This document shows, piece after piece, positions 34,171-42,250 of a DNA stretch of 64,000 nt (its first letter is position 1; each line of letters begins with the position of its first letter). The notes beneath the pieces are model-generated. The model saw nothing but the letters and a program-made list of their open reading frames with translations, did not search any database and was not told where the DNA came from. The position numbers were made by a program, and so were the translations under genes. Source of the DNA: Neobacillus niacini (GTDB lineage: Bacteria > Bacillota > Bacilli > Bacillales > Cytobacillaceae); contig NZ_BAWM01000152.1 of the NCBI RefSeq assembly GCF_000759675.1, forward strand, positions 424,770-488,769. The letters run 5' to 3'.

Positions 34171-35555
34171 TATTCTCTTAACTTTTTGATTTTATATTGC
34201 AAGGTTTGTCTCGGAATCTCCAACAGCTTGGCCGCTTGATTGATATTTCCAGCTGACAGATCAAGTGCCTTGTCGATCAGATGTTTTTCCAGCTCTTCGA
34301 CATTTTGTCTTAAGGAAAGATTCTTCTCAACTTTTTCATTCATAACTGCCTGCTGTTTCATCATAATTGGCAGGTCTTTCATTTGAAGGACTTCCTCATC
34401 ACAAACGTTCATCATGTACTCAATCGTATGCTTCAGCTCCCTAACGTTTCCAGACCAAGGATGATTCATAAAGAAACTTTCCAATTCTCGCTCAATACCT
34501 TTAATTGCTTTATTTAATTTCTTATTAAAAAACAGAATAAAATAATTCGTCAATAACTGGATATCCTCTTTCCGTTCCCTAAGTGGCAGCAGCGAAAAAG
34601 TAAACACATTTAAGCGGTAGTAAAGGTCAGAGCGAAGCTTTTGGTTTTGAAGCGCGGTATTTGGATTAACATTCATCGCTGCAATTACACGTACATCAAC
34701 TGATATGTTTTGTGAACTTCCGATTCTTCGTACCATCCCATCCTCTAAAACCCGCAAGAGCTTTGCCTGAAGCTCAATCGGCATCGTATGAAGCTCATCA
34801 AGAAACAGTGTTCCTCCATCTGCCAGCTCAAATAGCCCTTTTCTCTCGACCGCGCCTGTATAACTGCCTTTGGCTGTACCAAAAAGAATACTTTCCAGCA
34901 GCGTTTCTGGGATGGCCGCACAGTTTTGAGCAATAAAAGGACCATCACCACGATAGGAGGCATGATGGATCCCTTGGACAAACAGCTCCTTTCCAGTCCC
35001 GCTCTCGCCATACACAAGAATTGGAGAATCAGATTTTGCCAATCTTCCTGCTTCATCCTTCATGCTCATGAACGCTGGATTTACACTTTTTAAATCATGT
35101 AATGTATAGTTAACGTTCTTTAACGTTTTTTTCTTATTGGTTTTATTCACATTCTTTTGTAAATCTAATAGGCTTTCCGCTAATTGCTTCATTCGCGAAT
35201 AATCTTTGGCAATTTCAACTGCGCCAATTATCTCTTTATCTAAAAAAATAGGAAGCGTCGTATTAATCGTATCAATTTGTTTTCCATGCATATTGACATA
35301 AACCTGTGTCTGATTATAGATAGGTTTACCGGTTTTGATCACCCGGAGCAGGGTGCTTGAATTCTCAGTTAAGGAGGGAAAGGCGTTTAACACATGTTTA
35401 CCCTGTACTTCCTTCACATCCATGCCATCATGTCTTGCTGCAACTTCATTATAAAAAATCGTTTTCCCTTCAGTATTGACCACATGGATTCCTTCATCGA
35501 TGGTTTTAAGAATGGCTGAAAGAACCTCCTGCGTAAGTGCATTTAATTGAACCAT
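34170..35555 (-). CDS. kamR: Sigma-54-dependent transcriptional activator of the kam locus (KamR-like)
   Basis: 461 residues from the ATG at 35555 (GGGGAGG site). An N-terminal PAS domain (about 10-110) comes first. The AAA+ domain has Walker A GESGTGKE (about 180-187), the sigma-54 contact loop GSYTGA (a GAFTGA variant, about 227-232) and Walker B GGTLFLDE. A Fis-type helix-turn-helix closes it (NINQAAKLLEIPRQTLQYKI). PAS-sensing activators of this RocR type respond to small ligands; lysine or a product is likely. It lies between ablB and kamA. Confidence 0.9.
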   Translation of the reverse strand: MVQLNALTQEVLSAILKTIDEGIHVVNTEGKTIFYNEVAARHDGMDVKEVQGKHVLNAFPSLTENSSTLLRVIKTGKPIYNQTQVYVNMHGKQIDTINTTLPIFLDKEIIGAVEIAKDYSRMKQLAESLLDLQKNVNKTNKKKTLKNVNYTLHDLKSVNPAFMSMKDEAGRLAKSDSPILVYGESGTGKELFVQGIHHASYRGDGPFIAQNCAAIPETLLESILFGTAKGSYTGAVERKGLFELADGGTLFLDELHTMPIELQAKLLRVLEDGMVRRIGSSQNISVDVRVIAAMNVNPNTALQNQKLRSDLYYRLNVFTFSLLPLRERKEDIQLLTNYFILFFNKKLNKAIKGIERELESFFMNHPWSGNVRELKHTIEYMMNVCDEEVLQMKDLPIMMKQQAVMNEKVEKNLSLRQNVEELEKHLIDKALDLSAGNINQAAKLLEIPRQTLQYKIKKLRE

Positions 35556-35609
35556 ATGCTTCACCTCCCCATAAAAAGTGCCGAAAATTCGTCACCTAAA
35601 GCCGAAATA

Positions 35610-36464
35610 TTAGCAGTTTGCCAGATTCTTTACCCACATATTCATATTTTCAAGCTTGTCATAGATATAGCAGTTATTCATTAGTCGACCCCGATACTTA
35701 TAACCAAGCTGAAATAAAACAGCATTCATTCCAAAGGATAAGCTCCTTGCTATCGAATAGGCACAGAATATTCCCTGCCTTTTAAGTTCACCCTCTAACT
35801 CGCTGAGGATGATTTTCATTAACCCATATTTTCGATGTTCCTTTAAGGTCGCACAATCAGTTAATTCTGCATTTTTGTAAAAAGAATTTACTTCTGCAGA
35901 AGCAGCACTGACAATTTTCCCCTGTTGAAAGAAAACGTAATAAATGGTTCCTTCCTTCATGGTCTTTCTCACATATTCAGGGTCATGTAATGGTGTAGGG
36001 TAAATTTGAAACACTTTACTGTACAACTCTGAAAGCTCCTCTGAACATGATTCATTTGCTTTTTTTAATTCAAACTCTTTTGGCGGAAAGGGCTTATCGG
36101 CTGTGTCTAATTGATAAATGCTGTGAATCATTCCGTCCTCTGTAATCCAATGGTCACTTTTCTTTCGTTCTACTGTATAAAATTTCGAAAAAAAATGGGC
36201 ATCAGAACCGAGAAAATAGCGATCCACAACAGCTTCCGGTTGTAAGCCTTTTTCATATAGATGTATAAAATCCTCTGAACGCGCTTTCATAATTAATTTT
36301 TCCACTTGGTGCTTGCGTGCTAACTCCTCCCCTCTCTCCAACAGTAAATTTGTATTGCCGCGATAATCATCAATTCGGATTCTGTTATTAAAAGGATCAA
36401 GATAAACTTCTAGAAAATAATTACTTTCTTCGATAAGGATAGTGGAGGCACTTTTAGTCATCAT
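35610..36464 (-). CDS. ablB: Beta-lysine N-acetyltransferase (AblB/YodP)
   Basis: 284 residues. An N-terminal family-specific domain of about 130 residues (DDYRGNTNLLLERGEELARK) is followed by a GNAT domain. The acetyl-CoA region is LTDCATLKEHRKYGLMKIIL (about 220-239). AblB adds acetyl to the beta-amino-side product of KamA, giving N-epsilon-acetyl-beta-lysine, a compatible solute in other organisms. Neighbours kamA and yodQ-T support this. GGAGAGGAG precedes a double ATG; the first is used. Confidence 0.9.
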   Translation of the reverse strand: MMTKSASTILIEESNYFLEVYLDPFNNRIRIDDYRGNTNLLLERGEELARKHQVEKLIMKARSEDFIHLYEKGLQPEAVVDRYFLGSDAHFFSKFYTVERKKSDHWITEDGMIHSIYQLDTADKPFPPKEFELKKANESCSEELSELYSKVFQIYPTPLHDPEYVRKTMKEGTIYYVFFQQGKIVSAASAEVNSFYKNAELTDCATLKEHRKYGLMKIILSELEGELKRQGIFCAYSIARSLSFGMNAVLFQLGYKYRGRLMNNCYIYDKLENMNMWVKNLANC

Positions 36465-36489
36465 ATAACTCCTCTCCTATAAGCAGGTG

Positions 36490-36529
36490 AAAAAAATGTC
36501 TGACTGGAAAATCAGCCAGACATTTTTTT
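36490..36529 (-). terminator. Terminator between the aldehyde dehydrogenase gene and ablB
   Basis: Stem AATGTCTGGCTGA/TCAGTCAGACATT with A and T runs on both sides. It divides the locus into separate transcription units. Confidence 0.85.
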
Positions 36530-37951
36530 CTACAATGTTTTAAAGCTGATTAGCTTTAGTTCTGTCATTTCTTCAACCGCATATTTAATACCTTCTCGAC
36601 CCATTCCGCTCATTTTTACTCCTCCATATGGCATTTGGTCTACACGGAAGGTAGGGATTTCATTGATCATAACACCGCCAACCTCAAGTTTTTTGGCTGC
36701 TTGAAGTGCTTTATGGATATCATTCGTAAAGATACCTGCTTGAAGACCATATTTAGAATCATTCACCAGCTTGATGGCTTCATCAAATTCAGTGAAAGTA
36801 TTGATATGAACAACAGGTGCGAATACCTCTTCACAGCTCACCTTTTCAGTAGACGGAACATTCACAAGAACAGTTGGCTGGAAAATCCCATCTTCAGAGA
36901 TGCCGCCTAACCTTAATTCAGCGCCATTGTTGACAGCTTCGTCAACCCAAGTCTGTGTTCGCTGTACATCACCACGAGTAATCATCGCTGATATATCAGT
37001 ATCTTCCTCAAGGGGATTACCTGCTTTTAACTTTTGCGTTTCACTGACGAATTGTTCCACAAAAGCTTCAAAAATGTTTTCATGAACAAAAACCCTTTGA
37101 ATGGAAATACAAACCTGCCCCTGAAAGGAAAAGGCTCCGTTTACAATCCTAGGAATTACCTCACCTAGCCGAACACTGTCGTCGACAATTAATGCCGAAT
37201 TAGACCCTAATTCTAGTGTTACTCGCTTTAATCCAGAGTTTTCGCGGATATAACGCCCCACCTCTGGACTACCTGTAAAGGTAATCATTTTAATACGGTC
37301 GTCTTTCATTAATACATCGCCGATTTTGCTGCCACTTCCGGTGATGACATTTAATGCGCCTGCCGGTAAGCCTGCACGGTGAAAGTAATCAGCTATCTTA
37401 TAAGCAGATAACGGAGTTTGACTTGCTGGTTTAAGCACAACACTATTTCCTGCCGCGATGGCTGGACCTACTTTATGTGCAACAAGATTCATAGGGAAAT
37501 TGAAAGGGGTAATCGCAGCAATGACACCTAATGGTTCTCGAACCGTAAAGGCGAGTCTGTCCTGACCTCCAGGGGCAGCATCCATAGGAACTGTTTCACC
37601 ATGAATTCTTCTCGCTTCATGAGCAGCGAAGGTGTAGGTCAAAATCGTCCGGTCGACTTCTGTTCTTGCTGCCTTTAGTGGCTTTGCAGCCTCCATGCCT
37701 ATTAATCTCGCACATTCCTCACGATCATCCTTAAGAAATTGTGCTACTTTTTCAAGAATTTCTGCTCGTTCAAAGGCAGGCATTTCTGCCATTCTACCTT
37801 GAGCTTGTTGTGCCGCTTTTATTGCTGACAGCACATCTTCTTGATTAGCAATACCAATCTCCGCAAGATTCTCCAAGTTAAATGGATTTTTCAGCTCCAT
37901 ATAGGAAGAAGCACTTCGATATTCGCCGCCTATCCATAAATCCTTCTTCAT
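36530..37951 (-). CDS. NAD(P)-dependent aldehyde dehydrogenase of the beta-lysine locus
   Basis: 473 residues. Catalytic Cys in GQVCISIQR (about 282), Glu in LELGSNSALIV (about 246-256) and the cofactor loop ITFTGSPEVG are intact. It belongs to the succinate-semialdehyde/glyceraldehyde dehydrogenase-type branch. B. subtilis lacks it at this locus; here it sits last in the yodT-S-R-Q operon, where it could oxidise the semialdehyde formed by the YodT aminotransferase. That substrate is inferred from context. GGAGGGACAGGG precedes the ATG. Confidence 0.88.
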   Translation of the reverse strand: MKKDLWIGGEYRSASSYMELKNPFNLENLAEIGIANQEDVLSAIKAAQQAQGRMAEMPAFERAEILEKVAQFLKDDREECARLIGMEAAKPLKAARTEVDRTILTYTFAAHEARRIHGETVPMDAAPGGQDRLAFTVREPLGVIAAITPFNFPMNLVAHKVGPAIAAGNSVVLKPASQTPLSAYKIADYFHRAGLPAGALNVITGSGSKIGDVLMKDDRIKMITFTGSPEVGRYIRENSGLKRVTLELGSNSALIVDDSVRLGEVIPRIVNGAFSFQGQVCISIQRVFVHENIFEAFVEQFVSETQKLKAGNPLEEDTDISAMITRGDVQRTQTWVDEAVNNGAELRLGGISEDGIFQPTVLVNVPSTEKVSCEEVFAPVVHINTFTEFDEAIKLVNDSKYGLQAGIFTNDIHKALQAAKKLEVGGVMINEIPTFRVDQMPYGGVKMSGMGREGIKYAVEEMTELKLISFKTL

Positions 37952-38004
37952 CCCTGTCCCTCCAGATGTAAAAAACTCATTATTTACTATTGTACCAAAT
38001 TTTA

Positions 38005-39294
38005 CTAAGTCGAAGGGATTTCAAATAATTCACTGACTTCACACCACTTCAATAGAGTGAGAGCAATAATCTTGCTAGCTGCAAACATATCCTCCAAAAG
38101 AATGTGCTCATTGGCGTCATGTGCCGTAGCAGTTATTCCTGGACCAAAAACTACGACAGGTGTATTTCCCACATTTGATAGAATTCCACCATCCGTCCCC
38201 CATGGGCTTGCTTCAATGACCGGCTTCGCTCCGTTAATTTCTACAAAACTCTCAGAAAGTGTATTCATTAATGGATGATCGACTTCAAGATTACCAGGAA
38301 GCCATCTTCCCCCAAACCATTCAACCTCAAGTGGATTCTCTTGGAACCATTCATCTTGTTCATTGAGTTCATTCATAACGGCAGCCATTTCTCCTTGAGC
38401 AGCTGAAATTGTCTCTTCAGGGGATACACCCATTCTTCCTTCAATCACAGCCAAATCCGGAACAGATGATGGCCATTCCCCACTATTTATTTTTCCAATA
38501 TTAATCGGGATTGGAATGGGAATTTTGTTAAATAGAGGATCAGTGATTTTTATATTCCGATTTTTCTCTAATTGCTGTAGCTTTTGTATCACCATTACCG
38601 CTTTTTCAATGGCACTTATGCCTTCATATCTCGTTCCGCCGTGTGCTGCCCTGCCCTTCACGGTAATTCTAAACCACATCGAACCCTGTTGCTTCGGAAA
38701 AATTTTCATCCCCGTTGGTTCCGGGATAATCGCCCCGTCAGCATGGTAGCCTCTTAGAACTGCAGCAAGTGTACCGGCACCGCCGCTTTCTTCTTCAATC
38801 ACACTTTGAAAAATAACATCCCCTTTAAGCTTAATTCCCGTTGCGATTATTGCCTCAATCGCCATGACTAAAGCAGCTGTTCCACCCTTCATATCTGTAC
38901 TCCCGCGTCCGTACAGCCTTCCACACTCAATATGACCGCTAAATGGATCATGTGTCCAGTTCTTCTCATCACCGACTGGCACCACATCAATATGTCCATT
39001 TAGGATGATCGACTTTCCACCTCCCGTCCCTTTTAAAACAGCAACGACATTCGGATTTCCTTCAAAGCTCTGCCGGTCGCAGCAGAATGCCTCATGCTGC
39101 TTTAACTCATCTCGGTCAATTTCCCAAATATCAAGATTCAACCCCAGCTGCCGGCATTTTTCGATAATGACAGCCTGTGCACTGCTTTCGTTCCCTCTTA
39201 TACTATTCTCTTGAACAAGTATTTGTAAAAACCGGGTTCCTCTAGCGCGATTGTCCTTCAGCCATTGTTTGATTGATTCCTCATGATTATTCAA
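38005..39294 (-). CDS. yodQ: M20-family deacylase (YodQ, ArgE/DapE-like)
   Basis: 429 residues from the TTG at 39294, or the GTG just before; both follow AAGGAG. Metal motifs of M20: GHIDVVPVGD (about 103-112), GSTDMKGGTAAL, catalytic EEESGGAGTL (about 171-180) and SPWGTDGGILS. It hydrolyses an N-acyl amino acid or amide. In this locus it could remove the acetyl group from N-acetyl-beta-lysine or a derivative. Cytoplasmic. Confidence 0.9.
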   Translation of the reverse strand: MNNHEESIKQWLKDNRARGTRFLQILVQENSIRGNESSAQAVIIEKCRQLGLNLDIWEIDRDELKQHEAFCCDRQSFEGNPNVVAVLKGTGGGKSIILNGHIDVVPVGDEKNWTHDPFSGHIECGRLYGRGSTDMKGGTAALVMAIEAIIATGIKLKGDVIFQSVIEEESGGAGTLAAVLRGYHADGAIIPEPTGMKIFPKQQGSMWFRITVKGRAAHGGTRYEGISAIEKAVMVIQKLQQLEKNRNIKITDPLFNKIPIPIPINIGKINSGEWPSSVPDLAVIEGRMGVSPEETISAAQGEMAAVMNELNEQDEWFQENPLEVEWFGGRWLPGNLEVDHPLMNTLSESFVEINGAKPVIEASPWGTDGGILSNVGNTPVVVFGPGITATAHDANEHILLEDMFAASKIIALTLLKWCEVSELFEIPST

Positions 39295-39328
39295 CACTTT
39301 CACTCCTTCTTTTGAAGAATGGGTGAGA

Positions 39329-40000
39329 TTAATAGTTTATTTTTCGGACATCATCACTTATCGTAAACTCACATTCTGTCTTGTTGATTACCTCTTGCAA
39401 ATTGTAAGGTGAGAACAACTCTGTTAACAGTAATCCTTCAGATGTCACCATGAATACTGCCAATTCTGTTATGATCATATCAACACAGGCGGCAGAGGTT
39501 AGCGGTAACGTGCAGGACGTGACAATTTTCGGATTACCTGCCTTATCACAATGATTCATTAACACAATCACTTTTCTCGCCTTCTGGGCAAGTTCCATCG
39601 CACCACCCATTCCAGGAACTTTTTTTCCTGGAACAATCCAGTTGGCCAAATCGCCATGCCCACTAACTTGGAGGGAACCTAAAATCGTGATATCGACCCG
39701 GCCTCGGCGAATCATCCCAAAGGCAATCGCGCTATCACAGTAAGAACCTCCTTGGTTCAAGGTAACCGGAAAACCCCCTGCATTACATAAATTCTCATCT
39801 TCCTTCCCTTTCTCTGGGCTTGGTCCCATTCCTGTAATCCCATTTTCAGCATGGAACATCACCATCATGCTATTCGGTAAATGATTAGGAACTAAGGATG
39901 GAATACCTATACCAAGGTTTACAACCATTCCATTGCCGATTTCTTCTGCTGCTCTTCTTGCGATTGTATTGCGATAGTCTACTCCCAGGCCCATTTCCAA
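39329..40000 (-). CDS. yodR: CoA-transferase subunit B (YodR)
   Basis: 223 residues. It has the beta-subunit motif with catalytic Glu in FHAENGITGMG (about 52-62), corresponding to the SENG glutamate of 3-oxoacid CoA-transferases, and VNLGIGIP (about 28-35). It pairs with YodS to move CoA between acids, probably activating the carbon skeleton of beta-lysine breakdown. Its start lies inside the end of yodS (22-nt overlap), so the subunits are coupled. Confidence 0.92.
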   Translation of the reverse strand: MEMGLGVDYRNTIARRAAEEIGNGMVVNLGIGIPSLVPNHLPNSMMVMFHAENGITGMGPSPEKGKEDENLCNAGGFPVTLNQGGSYCDSAIAFGMIRRGRVDITILGSLQVSGHGDLANWIVPGKKVPGMGGAMELAQKARKVIVLMNHCDKAGNPKIVTSCTLPLTSAACVDMIITELAVFMVTSEGLLLTELFSPYNLQEVINKTECEFTISDDVRKINY

Positions 40001-40671
40001 TTCACTCCCTTCGAAGGGATAATATGATCCACGAACACTCCAGGAGTAATAATTTCATCAGGTTGAAGGCTCCCGAGGGGTACAATTTCCTCCACCTCAG
40101 CAATGGTGATATCTCCTGCCATGGCGACAAGTGGATTCGTATTCCTTGCACTTTTGTCATAAATTAAATTTCCATATGGGTCTGCTTTTTTGGCATAGAC
40201 GATTGATACTTCTGCGGTTAAAGCTTTTTCAATTAAGTAGTCCTTCCCGTTGAGGAGAAAATGGGGCTTGTTTTTCGATACTAGTTCATTATCCATTCCG
40301 ATATCTGTTAGAATCGCAGGAAGACCGACTCCTCCAGCACGAATCCTTTCAGCTAAAATCCCTTGCGGGGAAAACTCTACCTCAAGCTTTCCTTCATGCA
40401 TGAGTTTTCCGGCAATTGGATTAGAACCAATATGCGATGCAATTACTTTTATGGCTCTTTCCTGACTAACTAGTTTTCCAATGCCGATATGTGGAAATCC
40501 AGTATCATTTCCAATTAACGTAATCTCTCGTATCCCTTTTTCGAGGATTCCATCAATCAGGGTTGGCGGGGATCCGACACCGCCAAATCCCCCGAACATT
40601 ACCGTCATTCCGTTATAGAAGAGTTCCAAAACCTTTTCTAAGGTTGTAATTTTTCCAAATGGATTATCCAT
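39979..40671 (-). CDS. yodS: CoA-transferase subunit A (YodS)
   Basis: 230 residues. The glycine motif MFGGFGGVGSP (about 21-31) and the segment SHIGSNPIAG mark the alpha subunit of 3-oxoacid CoA-transferases. It forms a heteromer with YodR. The ATG directly follows the stop of yodT. The acyl substrate is unknown; the B. subtilis complex is encoded in the same order. Confidence 0.92.
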   Translation of the reverse strand: MDNPFGKITTLEKVLELFYNGMTVMFGGFGGVGSPPTLIDGILEKGIREITLIGNDTGFPHIGIGKLVSQERAIKVIASHIGSNPIAGKLMHEGKLEVEFSPQGILAERIRAGGVGLPAILTDIGMDNELVSKNKPHFLLNGKDYLIEKALTAEVSIVYAKKADPYGNLIYDKSARNTNPLVAMAGDITIAEVEEIVPLGSLQPDEIITPGVFVDHIIPSKGVNWKWAWE

Positions 40672-42018
40672 CTAAACACCACCCGACTTCATTTGCTTTG
40701 AAAATGCTTCAAACGTTTCTGCTAACAGGGTAACCAATTCTTCTATTTCACCTTTGGTAATCGTTAATGGCGGCGAGATGATAATCGAGTCTCCATTAAC
40801 GCCATCAATACCGGCTCCTGCTGGATAAACGAGCAGTCCTTTTTCTTTTGCGAGAGCAATCATGGTTTGGGTAACCAGTGCGTTTCTAGGAAAGGGAGAT
40901 TTATTGGCAGCATCCTCAACAAATTCAATTCCTAGCAATAAGCCTTTCCCACGAATATCACCGATAAAGGAATACTGATTTTTTAATTGAAGCAGGTGAT
41001 TCATTAGGTAGTCTCCCTTGGATTCTACTTCACTGACAATCTTATTTTTTTCTAAATATTCTAGTACGGCTAGAGAAACGGCACAGGATTGTGGATTTGC
41101 ACTTAAAGTATGTCCGCTCATAACCACTTTTGTCCCAGCTAAAATGGGTTCAATTACCTTTTCGCTTGCAAGTGCAGCTGCTATCGGAGCATATCCTGCA
41201 CCCATCCCTTTTCCTAAAGCGACAATATCAGGAATAACTTCATATTGTTCCATCGCGAGCGTCGATCCTGTTCGCCCAAAACCAGTCATCACCTCATCCG
41301 CAATAAAAAGGATGTCGTGGTCATCACAGATTTTTTTGATTATCCTAAAATAATCCTTCGGAGCCGCAATTGCTCCGCCGGCAGCCCCAATCACTGGTTC
41401 TGCAATAAAGGCGGCAATATGATTTGCACCAATGCGTTTGATTGCAAGCTCAAGCTCCTGTGCACAAAGAAAGCCGCAAGATGGGGTCTCAAGACCATAG
41501 GGGCAGCGGTAGCAGTACGGGGGATTGATTACCGGAAAATCCTCAAGCAACGGAACAAATCGAGCTCTTCTACCAGTGTGCCCGGACAAAGAAAGTGCTC
41601 CTAAAGTGATTCCATGATAGCTGACCCACCTTGATAACACCTTCGTTTTTGTTTGTATGCCTTTTTCCTGCCAGTATTGAATCGCCATTTTCATTGCGGT
41701 TTCTACCGCTTCAGAACCACTATTAACAAAGAAGCACCAATTTAGGTCTCCTGGTGTTAGTGCCGCGATTTTCTCAGCCAGCTTTTCGGCAGCATCACTC
41801 GTAAATTGTGAGCGGTACACAAACGAAACTTTTTTCGCCTGTTCCTGCATCGCTTCGATAATTTCAGGTACTCCGTGACCAATATTTGCGGTGACAGCAC
41901 CTGAGGCTCCATCAAGATATTTCTTTCCTTCACGATCAAACAAATAAACCCCTTTGCCATAATCAATCATCGGCAAGGATTCATCGAGTAATGGTTTTAT
42001 TAGATACGAACGTTCCAA
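40672..42018 (-). CDS. yodT: Class-III aminotransferase (YodT)
   Basis: 448 residues, TTG start after AAAGGGGAAG. The PLP features are present: FVNSGSEAVETAMKMA (about 98-113), DEVMTGFGRTG (about 243-253) and the PLP lysine in ALGKGMGAGY (about 270). It transfers an amino group from an omega-amino or beta-amino substrate to a keto acid; in this locus a beta-lysine derivative is likely. First gene of the yodT-S-R-Q-dehydrogenase operon. In B. subtilis the operon is expressed in the mother cell. Confidence 0.92.
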   Translation of the reverse strand: MERSYLIKPLLDESLPMIDYGKGVYLFDREGKKYLDGASGAVTANIGHGVPEIIEAMQEQAKKVSFVYRSQFTSDAAEKLAEKIAALTPGDLNWCFFVNSGSEAVETAMKMAIQYWQEKGIQTKTKVLSRWVSYHGITLGALSLSGHTGRRARFVPLLEDFPVINPPYCYRCPYGLETPSCGFLCAQELELAIKRIGANHIAAFIAEPVIGAAGGAIAAPKDYFRIIKKICDDHDILFIADEVMTGFGRTGSTLAMEQYEVIPDIVALGKGMGAGYAPIAAALASEKVIEPILAGTKVVMSGHTLSANPQSCAVSLAVLEYLEKNKIVSEVESKGDYLMNHLLQLKNQYSFIGDIRGKGLLLGIEFVEDAANKSPFPRNALVTQTMIALAKEKGLLVYPAGAGIDGVNGDSIIISPPLTITKGEIEELVTLLAETFEAFSKQMKSGGV

Positions 42019-42089
42019 CCTGGCACCACTTCCCCTTTTAGTTCATTGTATGAGTGAGGTTTTTAATACTTTCATCTTATTTAAACTAA

Positions 42090-42210
42090 AAGGCGGAAGC
42101 ACCTTGTTCAGCCCCGACAAGCGCTGGAGGGCCTGTGGATGAAGTCATGCTTTTCGACTTCATCTGCAGGACCGAAGCGACCTCGAGGGGCTAGGTGCTG
42201 GAGCTGGATT
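42090..42210. repeat. Dispersed palindromic intergenic repeat, copy 2
   Basis: Begins GGCGGAAGCACCTTGTTCAG and ends CTAGGTGCTGGAGCTGGA. The terminal inverted repeat is AGCACCT/AGGTGCT, so relative to the other copies both arms changed together (C to T and G to A). An inner hairpin GAAGTCATGC-TTTT-CGACTTC is visible. It lies between yodT and the TPR/C39 gene. Confidence 0.8.
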
Positions 42211-42221
42211 ATAAGTAGAAA

Positions 42222-42250
42222 AAAACAGACACGCATTGCGCATCTGTTTT
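42222..42250 (-). terminator. Terminator after the TPR/C39 gene
   Basis: Stem AACAGATGCG/TGCGTGTCTGTT followed on the minus strand by TTTTT, just past the stop codon. Confidence 0.75.
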
